From Prevotella intermedia ATCC 25611 = DSM 20706 (GTDB taxonomy: Bacteria; Bacteroidota; Bacteroidia; Bacteroidales; Bacteroidaceae), in contig NZ_CP019300.1 in assembly GCF_001953955.1 (NCBI RefSeq), forward strand, positions 1,901,936 through 1,965,935: DNA of 64,000 nt, in the 5' to 3' direction. Under the pieces are notes generated by a model, which had not been told where the DNA came from, searched no databases, and worked only from the letters and a program-made list of their open reading frames with translations. This document shows positions 9,950-21,225 of the stretch, piece after piece; the stretch's first letter is position 1, and every line of letters starts with the position of its first letter. The position numbers and the translations under genes were made by a program.

Positions 9950-9954
9950 ATCTC

Positions 9955-10509
9955 TTAATCGTTTTTAGCGTTCTTAAATGGAAGTCCGAATGCTTTAAGG
10001 ATTGCGTAACCTTCCTCATCAGTCTGTGCTGATGTAACGAAAGTAATATTCAAACCTTGAATGCGGTCCACTTGATCAATGTTTATCTCTGGGAAGATAA
10101 TCTGTTCGGTAATACCCAATGTGTAGTTACCGCGACCATCAAACTTACTCTCAATACCTTTGAAGTCACGGATACGAGGTAATGACACACGTACAAGCTT
10201 CTCTAAAAACTCATACATACGTTCACGACGCAATGTTACCATAACACCAATAGGCATCTTCTTACGAAGTTTAAAGTTAGCTATATCTTTCCTTGAATAG
10301 GTTGCTACTGCCTTCTGACCAGTGATAGCTGTAATCTCATTGATTGCAACTTCAATAATCTTCTTGTCCTGAGTTGCATCACCCAAACCTTGGTTGATAA
10401 CAATCTTCTTCAAGACTGGGATCTGCATTGCAGAAGTGTAATTGAATTGCTTTTGTAGAGCTGGAGCTATTTGCTCTTTATACTCTTTCTTTAATTTTGC
10501 TGTATTCAT
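9955..10509 (-). CDS. rplE: 50S ribosomal protein L5 (uL5)
   Basis: 184 residues with [16 protein letters not shown] and [12 protein letters not shown], diagnostic of L5. Binds 5S rRNA and contacts P-site tRNA. Its ATG overlaps the stop codon of rplX by one base (TAATG), suggesting translational coupling. Confidence 0.97.
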   Translation of the reverse strand: MNTAKLKKEYKEQIAPALQKQFNYTSAMQIPVLKKIVINQGLGDATQDKKIIEVAINEITAITGQKAVATYSRKDIANFKLRKKMPIGVMVTLRRERMYEFLEKLVRVSLPRIRDFKGIESKFDGRGNYTLGITEQIIFPEINIDQVDRIQGLNITFVTSAQTDEEGYAILKAFGLPFKNAKND

Positions 10510-10826
10510 TACTTAATTACCTCCCCTGACTTTTTAGCGATACGCTTCACAGTCTTTCCCTCACGCTCAATTTTGATACGTGTTGGTTTACCGCTTTTCG
10601 GATCGATAAGACTAACATTTGAGATGTGAATAGGTGCTTCTTGCTTCACAATACCACCTTGTGGATTTGCTGCAGACGGCTTTGTACTCTTTGAAACCAT
10701 ATTGATTCCTTCAACCAGTACGCGTTCTTTGTCAACGAGAACTTTGAGCACTTTACCACTTCTGCCCTTGTCAGAGCCAGCAAGTACGATAACTTGATCG
10801 TCTTTCTTAATATGGAATTTTGCCAT
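10509..10826 (-). CDS. rplX: 50S ribosomal protein L24 (uL24)
   Basis: 105 residues from [21 protein letters not shown], which carries the KOW motif; the open frame reaches seven codons upstream but that extension (MIKTKSK) is not conserved. Assembly-initiator protein of the 50S subunit. Twenty nt after rplN. Confidence 0.95.
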   Translation of the reverse strand: MAKFHIKKDDQVIVLAGSDKGRSGKVLKVLVDKERVLVEGINMVSKSTKPSAANPQGGIVKQEAPIHISNVSLIDPKSGKPTRIKIEREGKTVKRIAKKSGEVIK

Positions 10827-10846
10827 TTTACTTTTCGTTTTAATCA

Positions 10847-11212
10847 TTAAAGAACCTCAGGTGCCAAAGAAACGACTTTCATATTTACTGCACGAAGCTC
10901 ACGAGCCACAGGGCCAAAAATACGGCTACCACGAAGTTCGCCAGCGTTGTTCAGCAATACACAAGCATTATCATCGAAACGAATGTATGAACCATCAGCA
11001 CGACGGATTTCTTTCTTTGTGCGTACTATCAAAGCTTTTGACACTGCACCTTTTTTAATATCACTTGATGGGATGACGTTCTGCACTGCAACTACGATAA
11101 CGTCACCAACACTTGCATAACGACGGCGTGTACCACCAAGTACACGAATACATTTTGCCTCACGTGCACCGCTGTTATCACATACTGTAAGTTTTGATTC
11201 TGACTGTATCAT
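10847..11212 (-). CDS. rplN: 50S ribosomal protein L14 (uL14)
   Basis: 121 residues, [20 protein letters not shown], and the central [19 protein letters not shown] signature. Forms bridges B5 and B8 with the 30S subunit and is the docking site of silencing factor RsfS. Two nt after rpsQ. Confidence 0.98.
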   Translation of the reverse strand: MIQSESKLTVCDNSGAREAKCIRVLGGTRRRYASVGDVIVVAVQNVIPSSDIKKGAVSKALIVRTKKEIRRADGSYIRFDDNACVLLNNAGELRGSRIFGPVARELRAVNMKVVSLAPEVL

Positions 11213-11214
11213 AA

Positions 11215-11472
11215 TTACTTAGCTTTTTCTACTATTTGAACTAATCTCCATCTTTTTGTTCTACTCAAAGGACGAGTTTCCATTATCATTACTGTATCAC
11301 CGATATTGGCCTCATTCTTTTCATCGTGAACATGGTATTTCTTTGTCTTTTGGACAAACTTACCATATATAGGGTGCTTCTCTTTAAATTTAGCAGCAAT
11401 AACAATGGTTTTATCCATTTTATTACTCGTTACGACACCCTGTCTTACTTTTCTTAAATTTCTTGTTTCCAT
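11215..11472 (-). CDS. rpsQ: 30S ribosomal protein S17 (uS17)
   Basis: 85 residues from [20 protein letters not shown]; an ATG three codons upstream (position 11481) is an equally possible start, but homologues begin at METRNLRK. The OB-fold region includes the S17 signature [15 protein letters not shown]. Directly after rpmC. Confidence 0.95.
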   Translation of the reverse strand: METRNLRKVRQGVVTSNKMDKTIVIAAKFKEKHPIYGKFVQKTKKYHVHDEKNEANIGDTVMIMETRPLSRTKRWRLVQIVEKAK

Positions 11473-11483
11473 CTGAACCATTA

Positions 11484-11678
11484 TTATTTATTAAGTTCTC
11501 TTTGACGAAGTTCAGTTTTCATACGTGCTATATCACGACGAGCAGCCTTAATCTGTGATGGATTCTCAAGAGGAGTGATCTGATGGTTCAGCTTCATTTT
11601 ATCAAGAGCTGTTTCAGCATTCTCTATCTTTTCTACCAATTCCTTGGTATCAAGTTGTTTAACTTCTTTAATCTTCAT
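11484..11678 (-). CDS. rpmC: 50S ribosomal protein L29 (uL29)
   Basis: 64 residues forming the two-helix L29 hairpin: [18 protein letters not shown] then [12 protein letters not shown]. Located at the peptide exit tunnel. Five nt after rplP. Confidence 0.96.
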   Translation of the reverse strand: MKIKEVKQLDTKELVEKIENAETALDKMKLNHQITPLENPSQIKAARRDIARMKTELRQRELNK

Positions 11679-11683
11679 CTTCT

Positions 11684-12112
11684 TTAAGCGTTTTTATCGT
11701 AATCACGTCTAACAATAAACTTAGTCTTTACAGGTAGCTTCTGTGCTGCAAGGCGAAGTGCCTCTTTAGCGATGTCAAAGCTTACACCTTCTACTTCAAA
11801 GAGGATACGACCTGGGGTAACTGGTGCCACCCAACCTGCAGGGTCACCTTTACCCTTACCCATACGCACGTCAGCAGGTTTGCGAGTGATAGGTTTATCA
11901 GGGAATATTCTAATCCAGACTTGACCTTGACGGTTCATATAGCGGTTTACGGCTATACGAGCAGCCTCAATCTGTCGGCTGTCAATCCACTTTGGCTCAA
12001 GAGTCTTGATACCAAAGGAACCAAAAGCTAACTGTGTACCTCTGTGAGCGTTTCCTTTATTACCACGCCCATCTTGAGGTCTTCTATATTTTACTCTTTT
12101 TGGCTGTAACAT
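11684..12112 (-). CDS. rplP: 50S ribosomal protein L16 (uL16)
   Basis: 142 residues: [20 protein letters not shown] and the signatures [20 protein letters not shown] and [14 protein letters not shown]. Positions A-site tRNA near the peptidyl transferase centre. Fourteen nt after rpsC. Confidence 0.98.
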   Translation of the reverse strand: MLQPKRVKYRRPQDGRGNKGNAHRGTQLAFGSFGIKTLEPKWIDSRQIEAARIAVNRYMNRQGQVWIRIFPDKPITRKPADVRMGKGKGDPAGWVAPVTPGRILFEVEGVSFDIAKEALRLAAQKLPVKTKFIVRRDYDKNA

Positions 12113-12126
12113 GATAGCTTTTACTT

Positions 12127-12858
12127 TTAACGGTTATTGTTTCTTCTACGATTACCACGTCCAGAGCGAGCACCACTATTATTCGAGCGTCCATTGCTCT
12201 TTTCCTGGGTAAAGTTTGGTGTCAAGTCTACCTTGTTGTACACTTCACCACGGCAAATCCATACCTTGATACCCAAGAGACCTACTTTTGTAAGAGCCTC
12301 TGTTTGACAATAATCGATGTCTGCACGGAATGTATGAAGAGGGGTACGACCTTCCTTAAACATTTCCTTACGTGCCATTTCGGCACCATTCAGACGACCT
12401 GTAATTTGAACTTTAATACCTTCTGCACCTGCACGCATTGTGTTAGCAACAGCCATCTTAATAGCACGACGATATGCTATCTTGCCTTCTACTTGGCGCG
12501 CAATATTAGTACCTACGATATTTGCATCGAGTTCAGGTTTCTTCACTTCGAAGATATTGATTTGAATTTCTTTCTTGAAAAGATTCTTCAATTCTTCTTT
12601 AAGCTTATCAACATCCTGACCACCTTTACCAATGACAATACCCGGACGGGCTGTACAAATAGTAATGGTAACGAGTTTCAATGTACGCTCGATGACGATG
12701 CGTGAAACGCTTGCCTTTTCGAGACGCTTGTTCAAGTATGTACGAATCTTCTTATCCTCCAAGAGGTTGTCTCCGAAGTCCTTACCACCGAACCAATTTG
12801 ATTCCCAACCGCGGATAATACCTAAACGATTGCTTATTGGATTAACTTTCTGTCCCAT
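12127..12858 (-). CDS. rpsC: 30S ribosomal protein S3 (uS3)
   Basis: 243 residues. KH domain near residues 40-110 with the GxxG loop in [16 protein letters not shown]; the C-terminal domain has [21 protein letters not shown] and ends in a Gly/Arg/Asn-rich tail of about 25 residues ([11 protein letters not shown]) that E. coli S3 lacks. Lines the mRNA entry channel. Confidence 0.97.
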   Translation of the reverse strand: MGQKVNPISNRLGIIRGWESNWFGGKDFGDNLLEDKKIRTYLNKRLEKASVSRIVIERTLKLVTITICTARPGIVIGKGGQDVDKLKEELKNLFKKEIQINIFEVKKPELDANIVGTNIARQVEGKIAYRRAIKMAVANTMRAGAEGIKVQITGRLNGAEMARKEMFKEGRTPLHTFRADIDYCQTEALTKVGLLGIKVWICRGEVYNKVDLTPNFTQEKSNGRSNNSGARSGRGNRRRNNNR

Positions 12859-12866
12859 TCTACTAT

Positions 12867-13277
12867 TTATTTATCATTGTTAGCGTCAGCCTTTGAATCT
12901 ACGAAAAGGGTGACGTGGTTAGAACGTTTACGAATTCTGTAGCCGCGACCCTGTGGTGCAGGGCGCATACGCTTCATTGTAACACCTTCATCAACGAAGA
13001 TTCTAGAGATATAAAGTTCACCGTCTTCAGCTTTGCGGTCATTCTTTGTTTCCCAGTTAGCAATAGCTGAGCGCAAAAGTTTCTCAACATTCTGAGCAGC
13101 TGCCTTCTTTGAGAACCTTAGTACGCCTAAGGCGCGATTTACTTCCATCCCACGTACCATATCCACAACATAGCGCATTTTACGTGGAGAAGAAGGGCAG
13201 TCCTTGAGCTTTGCAAAATACTGGCTTTTGAGGGCTTGTTTACGTTCCTCAGCCTTTATATGTTTTCTTGCTCCCAT
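12867..13277 (-). CDS. rplV: 50S ribosomal protein L22 (uL22)
   Basis: 136 residues: [18 protein letters not shown] and the beta-hairpin [20 protein letters not shown], which reaches into the exit tunnel and is where macrolide-resistance changes occur; no deletion is seen. Between rpsS (31 nt) and rpsC (8 nt). Confidence 0.97.
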   Translation of the reverse strand: MGARKHIKAEERKQALKSQYFAKLKDCPSSPRKMRYVVDMVRGMEVNRALGVLRFSKKAAAQNVEKLLRSAIANWETKNDRKAEDGELYISRIFVDEGVTMKRMRPAPQGRGYRIRKRSNHVTLFVDSKADANNDK

Positions 13278-13308
13278 TATATTTATCTTTTCTAAGGGTT
13301 ATGACCTG

Positions 13309-13575
13309 TTACTTTCTATTACCAGAGTGTCCACCAAAACGGCGTGTAGGGCTGAACTCTCCGAGCTTGTGACCTACCATATTCTCAGTAATGTAAACAG
13401 GGATAAATTTATTTCCGTTATGAACTGCAACAGTGTGACCCACAAATTCTGGGGAAATCATTGATGCTCTGGCCCATGTTTTTACAACATTCTTCTTACC
13501 ACTCTCATTCATAGCTAGAATTTTCTTCTCGAGCGATACGTTGATGTATGGACCTTTTTTTAATGAACGACTCAT
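13309..13575 (-). CDS. rpsS: 30S ribosomal protein S19 (uS19)
   Basis: 88 residues, [20 protein letters not shown], with the signature [28 protein letters not shown] split over the centre. Located in the 30S head. Follows rplB by 22 nt. Confidence 0.97.
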   Translation of the reverse strand: MSRSLKKGPYINVSLEKKILAMNESGKKNVVKTWARASMISPEFVGHTVAVHNGNKFIPVYITENMVGHKLGEFSPTRRFGGHSGNRK

Positions 13576-13597
13576 AATTTACTCTTAATTACTTTGT

Positions 13598-14425
13598 TTA
13601 CTTCTTGTTAGCTCTCTCAATAATATACTTGTTTGAAAGCTTCTTAGGTGCACGAGTCTTAAGACCCTTAGCATACAAGCCCTTACGTGAACGTGGGTGT
13701 CCTCCAGACTGACGTCCTTCACCACCACCCATTGGGTGATCAACAGGGTTCATAACAACACCACGGTTGTGAGGACGACGTCCCAACCAACGTGAACGTC
13801 CAGCTTTACCAGACTGTTCGAGTGCGTGGTCAGAATTACCTACACTACCGATAGTAGCTTTACAAGCTGAAAGGATCTGGCGTGTTTCGCCAGAAGGGAG
13901 CTTAATAACACAATAACTGCCTTCACGAGAAGTAAGCTGAGCAAAGTTACCAGCCGAACGAACGAGCAATGCACCCTGCCCTGGACGTAATTCAATGTTG
14001 TGAATTACAGTACCTACAGGAATATTTGCAAGTGGTAGTGTATTACCTACTTCAGGCGCAGCCTCTGCACCTGACATCAGTTGTGCACCAACCTGCAGTC
14101 CGTTAGGAGCAATAATGTAACGTTTTTCACCATCAGCATAGTACAACAAGGCAATACGAGCCGATCTGTTTGGATCGTACTCAATTGTCTTTACTACAGC
14201 TGGAACACCATCTTTCTCTCGTTTGAAGTCGATAAAACGAAGCTTTCTTTTATGACCGCCGCCCATATAGCGAACTGTCATCTTACCAGTGTTGTTTCGA
14301 CCACCAGTAGAACGCTTACCGTAAACGAGAGACTTCTCTGGCACGGATGCAGTAATATCCTCGAACGTGCCAATAACCTTGTGTCTTTGTCCCGGTGTAA
14401 CCGGTTTTAATTTACGTACTGCCAT
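13598..14425 (-). CDS. rplB: 50S ribosomal protein L2 (uL2)
   Basis: 275 residues. The conserved [13 protein letters not shown] loop near residue 225 keeps the Asp-His pair associated with peptidyl transferase centre assembly; the second histidine of the E. coli motif (DHPHGGG) is Met here. Seven nt after rplW. Confidence 0.98.
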   Translation of the reverse strand: MAVRKLKPVTPGQRHKVIGTFEDITASVPEKSLVYGKRSTGGRNNTGKMTVRYMGGGHKRKLRFIDFKREKDGVPAVVKTIEYDPNRSARIALLYYADGEKRYIIAPNGLQVGAQLMSGAEAAPEVGNTLPLANIPVGTVIHNIELRPGQGALLVRSAGNFAQLTSREGSYCVIKLPSGETRQILSACKATIGSVGNSDHALEQSGKAGRSRWLGRRPHNRGVVMNPVDHPMGGGEGRQSGGHPRSRKGLYAKGLKTRAPKKLSNKYIIERANKK

Positions 14426-14432
14426 TTTTTAT

Positions 14433-14876
14433 TTAAATATTGCTGTAAAAATCAATTTCTTCGCCTGCCTTAATTGTTACGATTGCTTTCTTGAATGCAT
14501 TCTTCTGGCCTTTCACAAGTCCAGCCTTGGTATAGCGTGATTGACGCTTTCCAGCATAGCGAATAGTGTTCACATCAAGAACAGTAACATTATACAAGCT
14601 TTCAATTTCTTTCTTAATCTCAAGCTTATTAGCCTCTGGCTTTACAATGAAGCCATATTTTGGCTGCGCAGGCTTAACATAAGAATAAACTGTCTTTTCC
14701 TTCTTTAAGCCTTCAGGATGACGTTTATTCTTAACGACATAGCTACGAGTTTCAGCTGTTGCGTTGTGTGCCTTAGCTGACTTCTCATTTGCTGCTTTAA
14801 TTGTCTTGTCAACAGAAGATTTTTCTGTAACAGCGTTCATCTTTTCAGTGACCACTGGTTTAATGATAAATCCCAT
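14433..14876 (-). CDS. rplW: 50S ribosomal protein L23 (uL23) with an internal insertion
   Basis: 147 residues; usual bacterial L23 is 95-100. The ends are ordinary: MGFIIKPVVTEKMNAVTEK at the N-terminus and KYGFIVKPEANKLEIKKEIE onward to EEIDFYSNI. Between them (about residues 20-71) lies a charged Lys/Ala-rich stretch with no counterpart in the usual family. L23 is the docking site for trigger factor and SRP at the exit tunnel. Order rplD-rplW-rplB is canonical. The frame is intact throughout the insert. Confidence 0.96.
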   Translation of the reverse strand: MGFIIKPVVTEKMNAVTEKSSVDKTIKAANEKSAKAHNATAETRSYVVKNKRHPEGLKKEKTVYSYVKPAQPKYGFIVKPEANKLEIKKEIESLYNVTVLDVNTIRYAGKRQSRYTKAGLVKGQKNAFKKAIVTIKAGEEIDFYSNI

Positions 14877-14898
14877 AATTCTTACCGTCTCCTACTTT

Positions 14899-15528
14899 TT
14901 ACTTGGTTAAGATTTCGTCGATCGTCTTCAAAGAATTCTCTGTTACAACAAGTACGTCTGCATGCAAAATACCATAAGTATTTACCTGCGCTGCTGTTGT
15001 AACTTGAGTCTTCTGCAAATTACGAGCTGACAAATATACATTATTTTGAGCTTCTGGCAAAACCAAAAGAACTTTCTTGCCATCAACTTTGAGATTTTTA
15101 GCAATCTTTATAATTTCTTTTGTCTTTGGAGCGTCAAAATCGAAGTCTTCAACAACAATAATAGCAGATTCCTTTGCTTTGTAAGCCAATGCTGATTTAC
15201 GTGCAAGAACCTTAACTTTCTTGTTAAGTTTGAAGCTATAGTCACGTGGAGTAGGACCGAATACACGACCACCACCTACGAGGACTGGTGAGTTAATATC
15301 ACCACGGCGTGCACCGCCACCACCTTTTTGGCGACCTAATTTACGTGTTGAACCTGCGTGTTCACTTCTTTCCTTTGTTTTTGCAGTTCCTTGACGTTGG
15401 TCTGCAAGATATTGCTTTACATCAAGGTAAAGTACGTGATCGTTTGGCTCAATTCCGAAGATATTCTCGTTAAGAATAACCTTACGGCCAGTCTCTTGAC
15501 CTTTAATATCTAATACGTTAATATCCAT
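14899..15528 (-). CDS. rplD: 50S ribosomal protein L4 (uL4)
   Basis: 209 residues; the exit-tunnel loop has [20 protein letters not shown] and [17 protein letters not shown]. coli L4 represses its own S10 operon; no equivalent target can be proven here, but see the hairpin before rpsJ. Overlaps the rplC stop by one base. Confidence 0.97.
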   Translation of the reverse strand: MDINVLDIKGQETGRKVILNENIFGIEPNDHVLYLDVKQYLADQRQGTAKTKERSEHAGSTRKLGRQKGGGGARRGDINSPVLVGGGRVFGPTPRDYSFKLNKKVKVLARKSALAYKAKESAIIVVEDFDFDAPKTKEIIKIAKNLKVDGKKVLLVLPEAQNNVYLSARNLQKTQVTTAAQVNTYGILHADVLVVTENSLKTIDEILTK

Positions 15529-16142
15529 TACTTATTAATTATAAGGGTTGAACCATTGCATCCAGCTACACTACCTTTTACAAGAAGTATATTGTGTTCT
15601 GGAATTACCTTTAATACTTGGAGGTTTTGAGTTGTGACTCTGTCACCACCCATCTGTCCGCCCATTCGCATACCCTTGAATACTTTTGCTGGGTATGAAC
15701 AAGCACCAATAGCTCCTGGTTTGCGAGCGCGGTCGTCCTGTCCGTGAGTAGTCTGACCTACACCACCGAATCCGTGACGCTTAACAACGCCTTGAAAACC
15801 TTTACCTTTTGATGTACCAACAACATCTACAAACTTAGTGTCGTTGAACAATTCAACCGTAATGGTATCACCGAGGTTGTATTCCTCATCAAACTTGAAC
15901 TCGGCCAAGTGCTTCTTTGGTGTTGTGCCTGCTTTCTTGAAGTGTCCCTGCTGTGGCTTAGAAGTTCTTTTCTCCTTAGCTTCGCCGAAACCTAACTGAA
16001 CAGCCTTGTAACCATCTTTTTCAATTGTCTTTACTTGGGTTACGACACAAGGACCAGCTTCGATAACAGTGCATGGTACATTTTTACCATCGGCACTGAA
16101 AACGGAAGTCATTCCGATTTTCTTTCCTAATAATCCTGGCAT
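15528..16142 (-). CDS. rplC: 50S ribosomal protein L3 (uL3)
   Basis: 204 residues starting [20 protein letters not shown]; the central signature [20 protein letters not shown] reaches the peptidyl transferase centre. Assembly initiator of the 50S subunit. Between rpsJ (50 nt) and rplD. Confidence 0.98.
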   Translation of the reverse strand: MPGLLGKKIGMTSVFSADGKNVPCTVIEAGPCVVTQVKTIEKDGYKAVQLGFGEAKEKRTSKPQQGHFKKAGTTPKKHLAEFKFDEEYNLGDTITVELFNDTKFVDVVGTSKGKGFQGVVKRHGFGGVGQTTHGQDDRARKPGAIGACSYPAKVFKGMRMGGQMGGDRVTTQNLQVLKVIPEHNILLVKGSVAGCNGSTLIINK

Positions 16143-16192
16143 TTCAATTAAATTTTAAATAATTAAATTCTTTGTTTTTTCGTAACTTGTAA

Positions 16193-16498
16193 TTACACCT
16201 TGATTTCCACTTCAACTCCTGAAGGCAACTCAAGCTTCATCAATGCATCAACAGTCTTTGGTGTTGAGCTATAAATGTCGATGAGACGCTTGAAATCTGA
16301 GAGCTGGAACTGCTCACGTGATTTCTTATTAACGAAAGTAGAGCGGTTTACGGTGTAAATACGCTTATGTGTTGGCAATGGAATAGGGCCGCTAACGATA
16401 GCACCTGTAGCCTTTACAGCCTTCACAATTTTCTCTGCAGACTTATCAACCAACTGGTGGTCGTAAGACTTTAGCTTAATACGAATTTTCTGACTCAT
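16193..16498 (-). CDS. rpsJ: 30S ribosomal protein S10 (uS10)
   Basis: 101 residues, [20 protein letters not shown], with the S10 signature [17 protein letters not shown]. Also the NusB partner in antitermination. Follows fusA after a 90-nt gap carrying a hairpin. Confidence 0.97.
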   Translation of the reverse strand: MSQKIRIKLKSYDHQLVDKSAEKIVKAVKATGAIVSGPIPLPTHKRIYTVNRSTFVNKKSREQFQLSDFKRLIDIYSSTPKTVDALMKLELPSGVEVEIKV

Positions 16499-16540
16499 AT
16501 TTGTTTTGAATTTATTAATTTATTATTAAACTCAGGGTAC

Positions 16541-16570
16541 ACTCTCATAAGAGTCATTCGCTATGAGAGT
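16541..16570 (-). promoter_or_regulatory. Hairpin in the fusA-rpsJ gap
   Basis: Perfect 9-bp arms ACTCTCATA and TATGAGAGT with a 12-nt loop, about 43 nt before the rpsJ start and without a T-run. Candidate leader, processing or pausing element; function unknown. Confidence 0.45.
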
Positions 16571-16588
16571 ATTTCCTAAGTATTCTTC

Positions 16589-18706
16589 TTATTTAAGTAG
16601 ATCTGCGTTTCCGTTCAGCTCTTCAAGGATTTCCTTTGCGAGGCTGTTAGAAACTGGTGAGTGGTGATCGTACTCCATTGATGAAGTTGCACGACCTGAA
16701 GTAATAGTACGCAAAGCTGTTACATAACCGAACATTTCTGACAATGGTACCATAGCTTTAACAACACGTGCACCGCTACGAGCTTCTTCCATACCTTGAA
16801 CAAGACCACGACGCTTATTCAAGTCGCCGATTACATCACCCATGTTTTCTTCCGGAGTAACAACTTCTACTCTCATAATAGGCTCCATCAATACAGGGCC
16901 TGCCTGTGGACAAAGCTTTTTGAAAGCCTGATGTGCTACAAGCTCGAATGACAACTGGTCAGAGTCTACTGGGTGGAAAGATCCATCGGTCAAAGTAACC
17001 TTCAAACCTGTAATTGGGAATCCACCAAGAACGCCGTTACCTAAGCAGTCTTTGAAGCCTTTTTCTACTGAAGGAATAAATTCCTTAGGCACATTACCAC
17101 CTTTCACAACATTGATGAACTGCAAATCGCCTTCCTTGTAATCTTCGTCTTTTGGCTCGATTGTAACATCGATACAAGCAAACTTACCACGACCACCAGA
17201 CTGCTTCTTATATGTCTCACGACTTTGAGCTGCCTTTGTGATTGCTTCCTTATAGTTCACCTGTGGCTTACCTTGGTTACATTCTACCTTAAACTCACGC
17301 TTCAAACGGTCGATAATAATATCAAGGTGAAGCTCGCCCATACCAGAGATAATGGTCTGACCGCTCTGCTCGTCTGTGCGTACAGTAAATGTTGGGTCTT
17401 CTTCCGCCAATTTCTGCAAACCAGTATCAAGCTTAGCAATATCAGCCTGGCTCTTAGGTTCAACTGCAATAGAAATCACAGTATCAGGGAATGTCATTGA
17501 CTCAAGTACGATTGGGTGTGCTTCGTCGCAAAGAGTATCACCAGTGCGAATATCCTTGAAACCAACACCTGCGCCAATATCGCCTGCATCGATTGACTCC
17601 ATTGCAATTTCCTTGTTAGAGTTCATCTGGAACAAGCGGCTGATACGTTCTTTCTTACCAGAACGTGGGTTGTAAACATACGAACCTGCTATAACCTTAC
17701 CAGAGTAAACGCGGAAGAACACCAAACGTCCCATAAATGGGTCGGTAGCAATCTTAAATGCGAGTGCTGCAGTAGGTTCATTAACACCAGCCTTACGCTC
17801 TTCCTCAGCTTCTGTGTCTGGGTTTGTACCAACAGTAACGACAGTATCGAGTGGTGAAGGCAAGAATGCACAAACATAGTCGAGCAATGTCTGAACACCC
17901 TTATTCTTATATGAAGAACCGCACAACATTGGGCAGCAGTCCATAGAAATACAGCCTTTGCGAATTGCAGCCATAAGTTTATCTTCAGGTATATCTTGTC
18001 CTTCAAGATAAAGCTCCATAACATCATCGTCATAGTTAGCAGCACCTTCGATAAGCTTTTCACGCCATTCGTTAGCCTCATCTACCAACTCAGCAGGAAT
18101 TTCCTCAATGTCGTATTGTGCACCCATTGTTTCATCGTTCCAAAGAATAGCCTTCATCTTAATAAGGTCTACTACACCTTTGAAGTTTTCTTCTGCACCG
18201 ATTGGAATTTGGATAGCAATTGGGTTTGCGCCCAAAATATCTTTCATCTGACGTACTGTCTCGAAGAAGTCTGCACCAGAACGGTCCATCTTATTAACGT
18301 AACCAACACGTGGCACGTTGTACTTGTCAGCCTGACGCCATACAGTTTCAGACTGTGGCTGAACACCGTCGGCAGCAGAATAAGTTGCAACAGCACCATC
18401 AAGAACACGAAGCGAACGCTCTACTTCCGCAGTAAAGTCCACGTGTCCCGGAGTATCAATCAAGTTAATCTTGTATGATTTGCCATCGTAGTTCCAGTTA
18501 CAAGTTGTAGCAGCTGAAGTAATGGTAATACCACGCTCCTGCTCCTGTGCCATCCAGTCCATTGTTGCAGCACCATCGTGCACTTCACCAATTTTGTGGG
18601 TTTTACCTGTATAGAACAAAATACGTTCTGATGTTGTTGTTTTACCGGCATCAATGTGAGCCATAATACCGATATTGCGTGTCAAATGTAAATCGTGACT
18701 TGCCAT
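16589..18706 (-). CDS. fusA: Elongation factor G
   Basis: 705 residues. G1 [13 protein letters not shown]3 DTPGHVDF and G4 NKMDRSGA are intact, followed by domains II-V ending in a standard EF-G C-terminus. Catalyses GTP-driven translocation. Placed between rpsG and rpsJ, fusing the str and S10 operons; tuf is absent from this site and lies at 36 kb. Confidence 0.98.
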   Translation of the reverse strand: MASHDLHLTRNIGIMAHIDAGKTTTSERILFYTGKTHKIGEVHDGAATMDWMAQEQERGITITSAATTCNWNYDGKSYKINLIDTPGHVDFTAEVERSLRVLDGAVATYSAADGVQPQSETVWRQADKYNVPRVGYVNKMDRSGADFFETVRQMKDILGANPIAIQIPIGAEENFKGVVDLIKMKAILWNDETMGAQYDIEEIPAELVDEANEWREKLIEGAANYDDDVMELYLEGQDIPEDKLMAAIRKGCISMDCCPMLCGSSYKNKGVQTLLDYVCAFLPSPLDTVVTVGTNPDTEAEEERKAGVNEPTAALAFKIATDPFMGRLVFFRVYSGKVIAGSYVYNPRSGKKERISRLFQMNSNKEIAMESIDAGDIGAGVGFKDIRTGDTLCDEAHPIVLESMTFPDTVISIAVEPKSQADIAKLDTGLQKLAEEDPTFTVRTDEQSGQTIISGMGELHLDIIIDRLKREFKVECNQGKPQVNYKEAITKAAQSRETYKKQSGGRGKFACIDVTIEPKDEDYKEGDLQFINVVKGGNVPKEFIPSVEKGFKDCLGNGVLGGFPITGLKVTLTDGSFHPVDSDQLSFELVAHQAFKKLCPQAGPVLMEPIMRVEVVTPEENMGDVIGDLNKRRGLVQGMEEARSGARVVKAMVPLSEMFGYVTALRTITSGRATSSMEYDHHSPVSNSLAKEILEELNGNADLLK

Positions 18707-18735
18707 TTTTCTTTAATATCCTTATTAGTTATCGT

Positions 18736-19212
18736 TTAGAATCTGAAGTGAGCAAATGCACGGTTAGCTTCTGCCATGCGGTGCATGTCTTCCTTACGCT
18801 TGAAAGCACCACCCTGATTATTGAATGCGTCCATAATTTCAGCAGCAAGCTTATCTGCCATACTCTTGCCACCGCGCTTGCGAGCGAATGCAATCATATT
18901 CTTCATAGATACGCTTTCCTTACGGTCTGGGCGAATTTCTGTTGGAACCTGGAATGTTGCACCACCGATACGACGGCTCTTCACCTCTACCTGTGGAGTA
19001 ATGTTATCAAGAGCTTGCTTCCAAACTTCCAATGCTGACTTTTCCTGGTCGCTGTTCTTCTCGTTTACGATATCGAGAGCTGCGTAGAAAATTTCGTATG
19101 ATGTATTCTTCTTTCCATCATACATAAGGTGGTTTACAAACTTTGAGACCTTTTGGTCGTTAAACTTTGGATCTGGCAAGATCACACGTTTCTTTGGTTT
19201 TGCTTTTCTCAT
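18736..19212 (-). CDS. rpsG: 30S ribosomal protein S7 (uS7)
   Basis: 158 residues beginning [20 protein letters not shown]; contains [20 protein letters not shown], the S7 signature. Organises the 30S head. A 232-nt AT-rich gap separates it from rpsL and holds an imperfect stem (19402-19434) just after the rpsL stop, but no identifiable promoter. Confidence 0.97.
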   Translation of the reverse strand: MRKAKPKKRVILPDPKFNDQKVSKFVNHLMYDGKKNTSYEIFYAALDIVNEKNSDQEKSALEVWKQALDNITPQVEVKSRRIGGATFQVPTEIRPDRKESVSMKNMIAFARKRGGKSMADKLAAEIMDAFNNQGGAFKRKEDMHRMAEANRAFAHFRF

Positions 19213-19444
19213 TTTTATTTAAAAATTTAGTAATTCTGCGGAGGCTGTCGTTTTCTCGTTCTTCAACGTCCACTCTTGAACATTTACTCAACCTGTTATT
19301 AACAAATCTCCAGCAAAACTTTTATTTCCTTTTTCTTTTGAGTCTTTTATTTATTTACCAACCATCACCGACTGTTAAACTAAAAGACTTTACCTTGCGA
19401 AGTTTCTTTCCCCTTATATCAGAGGAAAAGAAACCCGAAAGTTT

Positions 19445-19828
19445 TTACTTCTTAGCTGCCTTTGGACGCTTAGCACCGTACTTAGAGCGACGCTGTGTGC
19501 GGTTTGCTACACCAGCAGTATCAAGTGTACCACGAACGATGTGGTAGCGAACACCTGGTAAGTCCTTTACACGACCACCACGAACAAGTACGATACTGTG
19601 TTCCTGTAAGTTGTGTCCTTCTCCAGGGATATACGAGTTAACTTCCTTTTGATTCGTCAAACGAACACGGGCAACTTTACGCATTGCCGAATTAGGCTTC
19701 TTAGGTGTTGTTGTGTAGACACGTACGCAAACTCCACGACGCTGTGGACAGTTGTCCAAAGCAGGAGATTTACTTTTTTCTACAATCACCTTTCTGCCCT
19801 TTTTTACTAATTGTGAAATAGTAGGCAT
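19445..19828 (-). CDS. rpsL: 30S ribosomal protein S12 (uS12)
   Basis: 127 residues, [20 protein letters not shown]. The decoding-centre loops [12 protein letters not shown] and [11 protein letters not shown] carry the usual lysines, so no streptomycin-resistance change is seen. First gene of the ribosomal superoperon, with a promoter about 105 nt upstream. Confidence 0.98.
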   Translation of the reverse strand: MPTISQLVKKGRKVIVEKSKSPALDNCPQRRGVCVRVYTTTPKKPNSAMRKVARVRLTNQKEVNSYIPGEGHNLQEHSIVLVRGGRVKDLPGVRYHIVRGTLDTAGVANRTQRRSKYGAKRPKAAKK

Positions 19829-19934
19829 AATTGTACTTTTTTATTTTATATTTATTTTGTTTATTATCAATGTCTTAGACCTCTCACTGCCTATATAATA
19901 ATGTATAAAGGGCACATAAAGGTATTTCGAGGTG

Positions 19935-19942
19935 CAAAGGTA
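19935..19942 (-). promoter_or_regulatory. Promoter -7 box for rpsL
   Basis: Perfect TACCTTTG on the minus strand, giving a leader of roughly 100 nt before rpsL. No clear TTTG at -33. The rest of the 19829-20160 gap is AT-rich apart from the terminator at 20102-20142. Confidence 0.65.
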
Positions 19943-20101
19943 CAAACTTTCTAGAAATAATCACTCATATATATAGAAGTAATAAACCTTAAGATTTTTA
20001 ATTTAACAAAATATAACTACTATAACGCTATATTAACTTAACAAAGCTCTCTACTTCTTTAAAAACAAGACCTAAGGAGATAATAAAACGGACAATATAT
20101 A

Positions 20102-20142
20102 AAATATGCGATGCACCAAAGAAATTGATGCATCGCATATTT
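20102..20142 (-). terminator. Terminator after the 354-residue lipoprotein gene
   Basis: Perfect 14-bp arms (20102-20115 and 20129-20142) with a 13-nt loop and T-rich flanks, 19 nt past the stop codon of the gene at 20161. It separates that gene from the rpsL promoter. Confidence 0.85.
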
Positions 20143-20160
20143 TTCAGTTATAAGCATTGA

Positions 20161-21225
20161 CTACTTTGAGATTTCGATAAAACAATTTCCATTTGCTTTC
20201 AGGTAGATATGTGCCCTTACACCTGCTGCTTTATTCTCATAGACTGCACCAGGAGCATTAGACTTTTTCTGCTTTTTAACAAAAGTATATCCGTTGGCTG
20301 CAAACCACAGACTTATCTCTTTGCGGTCTAAATCTTCTACCTTTTTCACTGCAGGACAGCTGAGTGCAATAAACGAGATAACCTTTTCGCTTGCTTCATA
20401 GAAATACATACAAGCATTCAAGTTTGAGTAATTCTCATACCCTGGTTTCGTACGGAACTCCGCCTTGCCTTCATCGCTTCCTTCTTCATCGTAATAGCGA
20501 AGCCCCAAAGTGTTTTCCATTTCGATAAGCTGCTGTTTAGGCAGACTTTCATACTCTTCGTTCAACACTTTCACATCAGGAAAATCAGTAACGTCTGTAA
20601 GAATAACCGTTTCCTCAGGTTCACCACCTTGATTTGTCTGTGGCTCATTCTCATCGACTTTAAACTCTACAACCGCACGTATCGACTTTAGTTCCTTATG
20701 CTTGGCATCGTAAACAATTGCCTTTATCTTCAGCTTTCCATTCCAGTAAATACGACAAGGGGCAACATTGCCATTACCATCGGAAATAACAGTCGTACCA
20801 TAATCAGCAAAACCTGCATCGGTCATCATCTTTGTAAACTCGGCATCAATCTTTACAACTGGTATTTCCAACATACCATATATTACATCAGCAGTGTACT
20901 TAACGCCTTTAAAGTATTTAGGAGTATCTCCCCAATATACTTCGCCTAACTTCGTGAAAGTTTGCTTTTGACGCTGCGCCAATTTCTTTTCAAATCCATC
21001 GGCACCTTTTGTATCGCCATGCTTCAAGTAAGGCAGTTCACCAAATGCATAAGCTTTATCAAATTCAAAGGTTTCAACAGGTTTTTCTTCTTCCTTGTTT
21101 GACTCGTCCTCTTTCTCCTCTGTCTTCTTCGAATCATTGCCATCATCTTTACTACACGAAGTTACCAACCCCAACATGGCTAAACACATTAGCACATAAA
21201 AGAAATTAAAAGCTTTTGTTTTCAT
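20161..21225 (-). CDS. Putative lipoprotein of unknown function
   Basis: 354 residues with a lipoprotein signal peptide ending LGLVTSCSKDD (Cys about residue 24), then a highly acidic/lysine linker (about residues 25-50) typical of surface-anchored Bacteroidetes lipoproteins. The rest holds no domain I recognise; motifs such as TKMMTDAGFADYGTTVISDG and WFAANGYTFVKKQKK suggest small alpha/beta repeats. It probably sits on the outer membrane. A -7 box (TAAATTTG, 21355-21362) lies about 130 nt upstream. Confidence 0.75.
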   Translation of the reverse strand: MKTKAFNFFYVLMCLAMLGLVTSCSKDDGNDSKKTEEKEDESNKEEEKPVETFEFDKAYAFGELPYLKHGDTKGADGFEKKLAQRQKQTFTKLGEVYWGDTPKYFKGVKYTADVIYGMLEIPVVKIDAEFTKMMTDAGFADYGTTVISDGNGNVAPCRIYWNGKLKIKAIVYDAKHKELKSIRAVVEFKVDENEPQTNQGGEPEETVILTDVTDFPDVKVLNEEYESLPKQQLIEMENTLGLRYYDEEGSDEGKAEFRTKPGYENYSNLNACMYFYEASEKVISFIALSCPAVKKVEDLDRKEISLWFAANGYTFVKKQKKSNAPGAVYENKAAGVRAHIYLKANGNCFIEISK

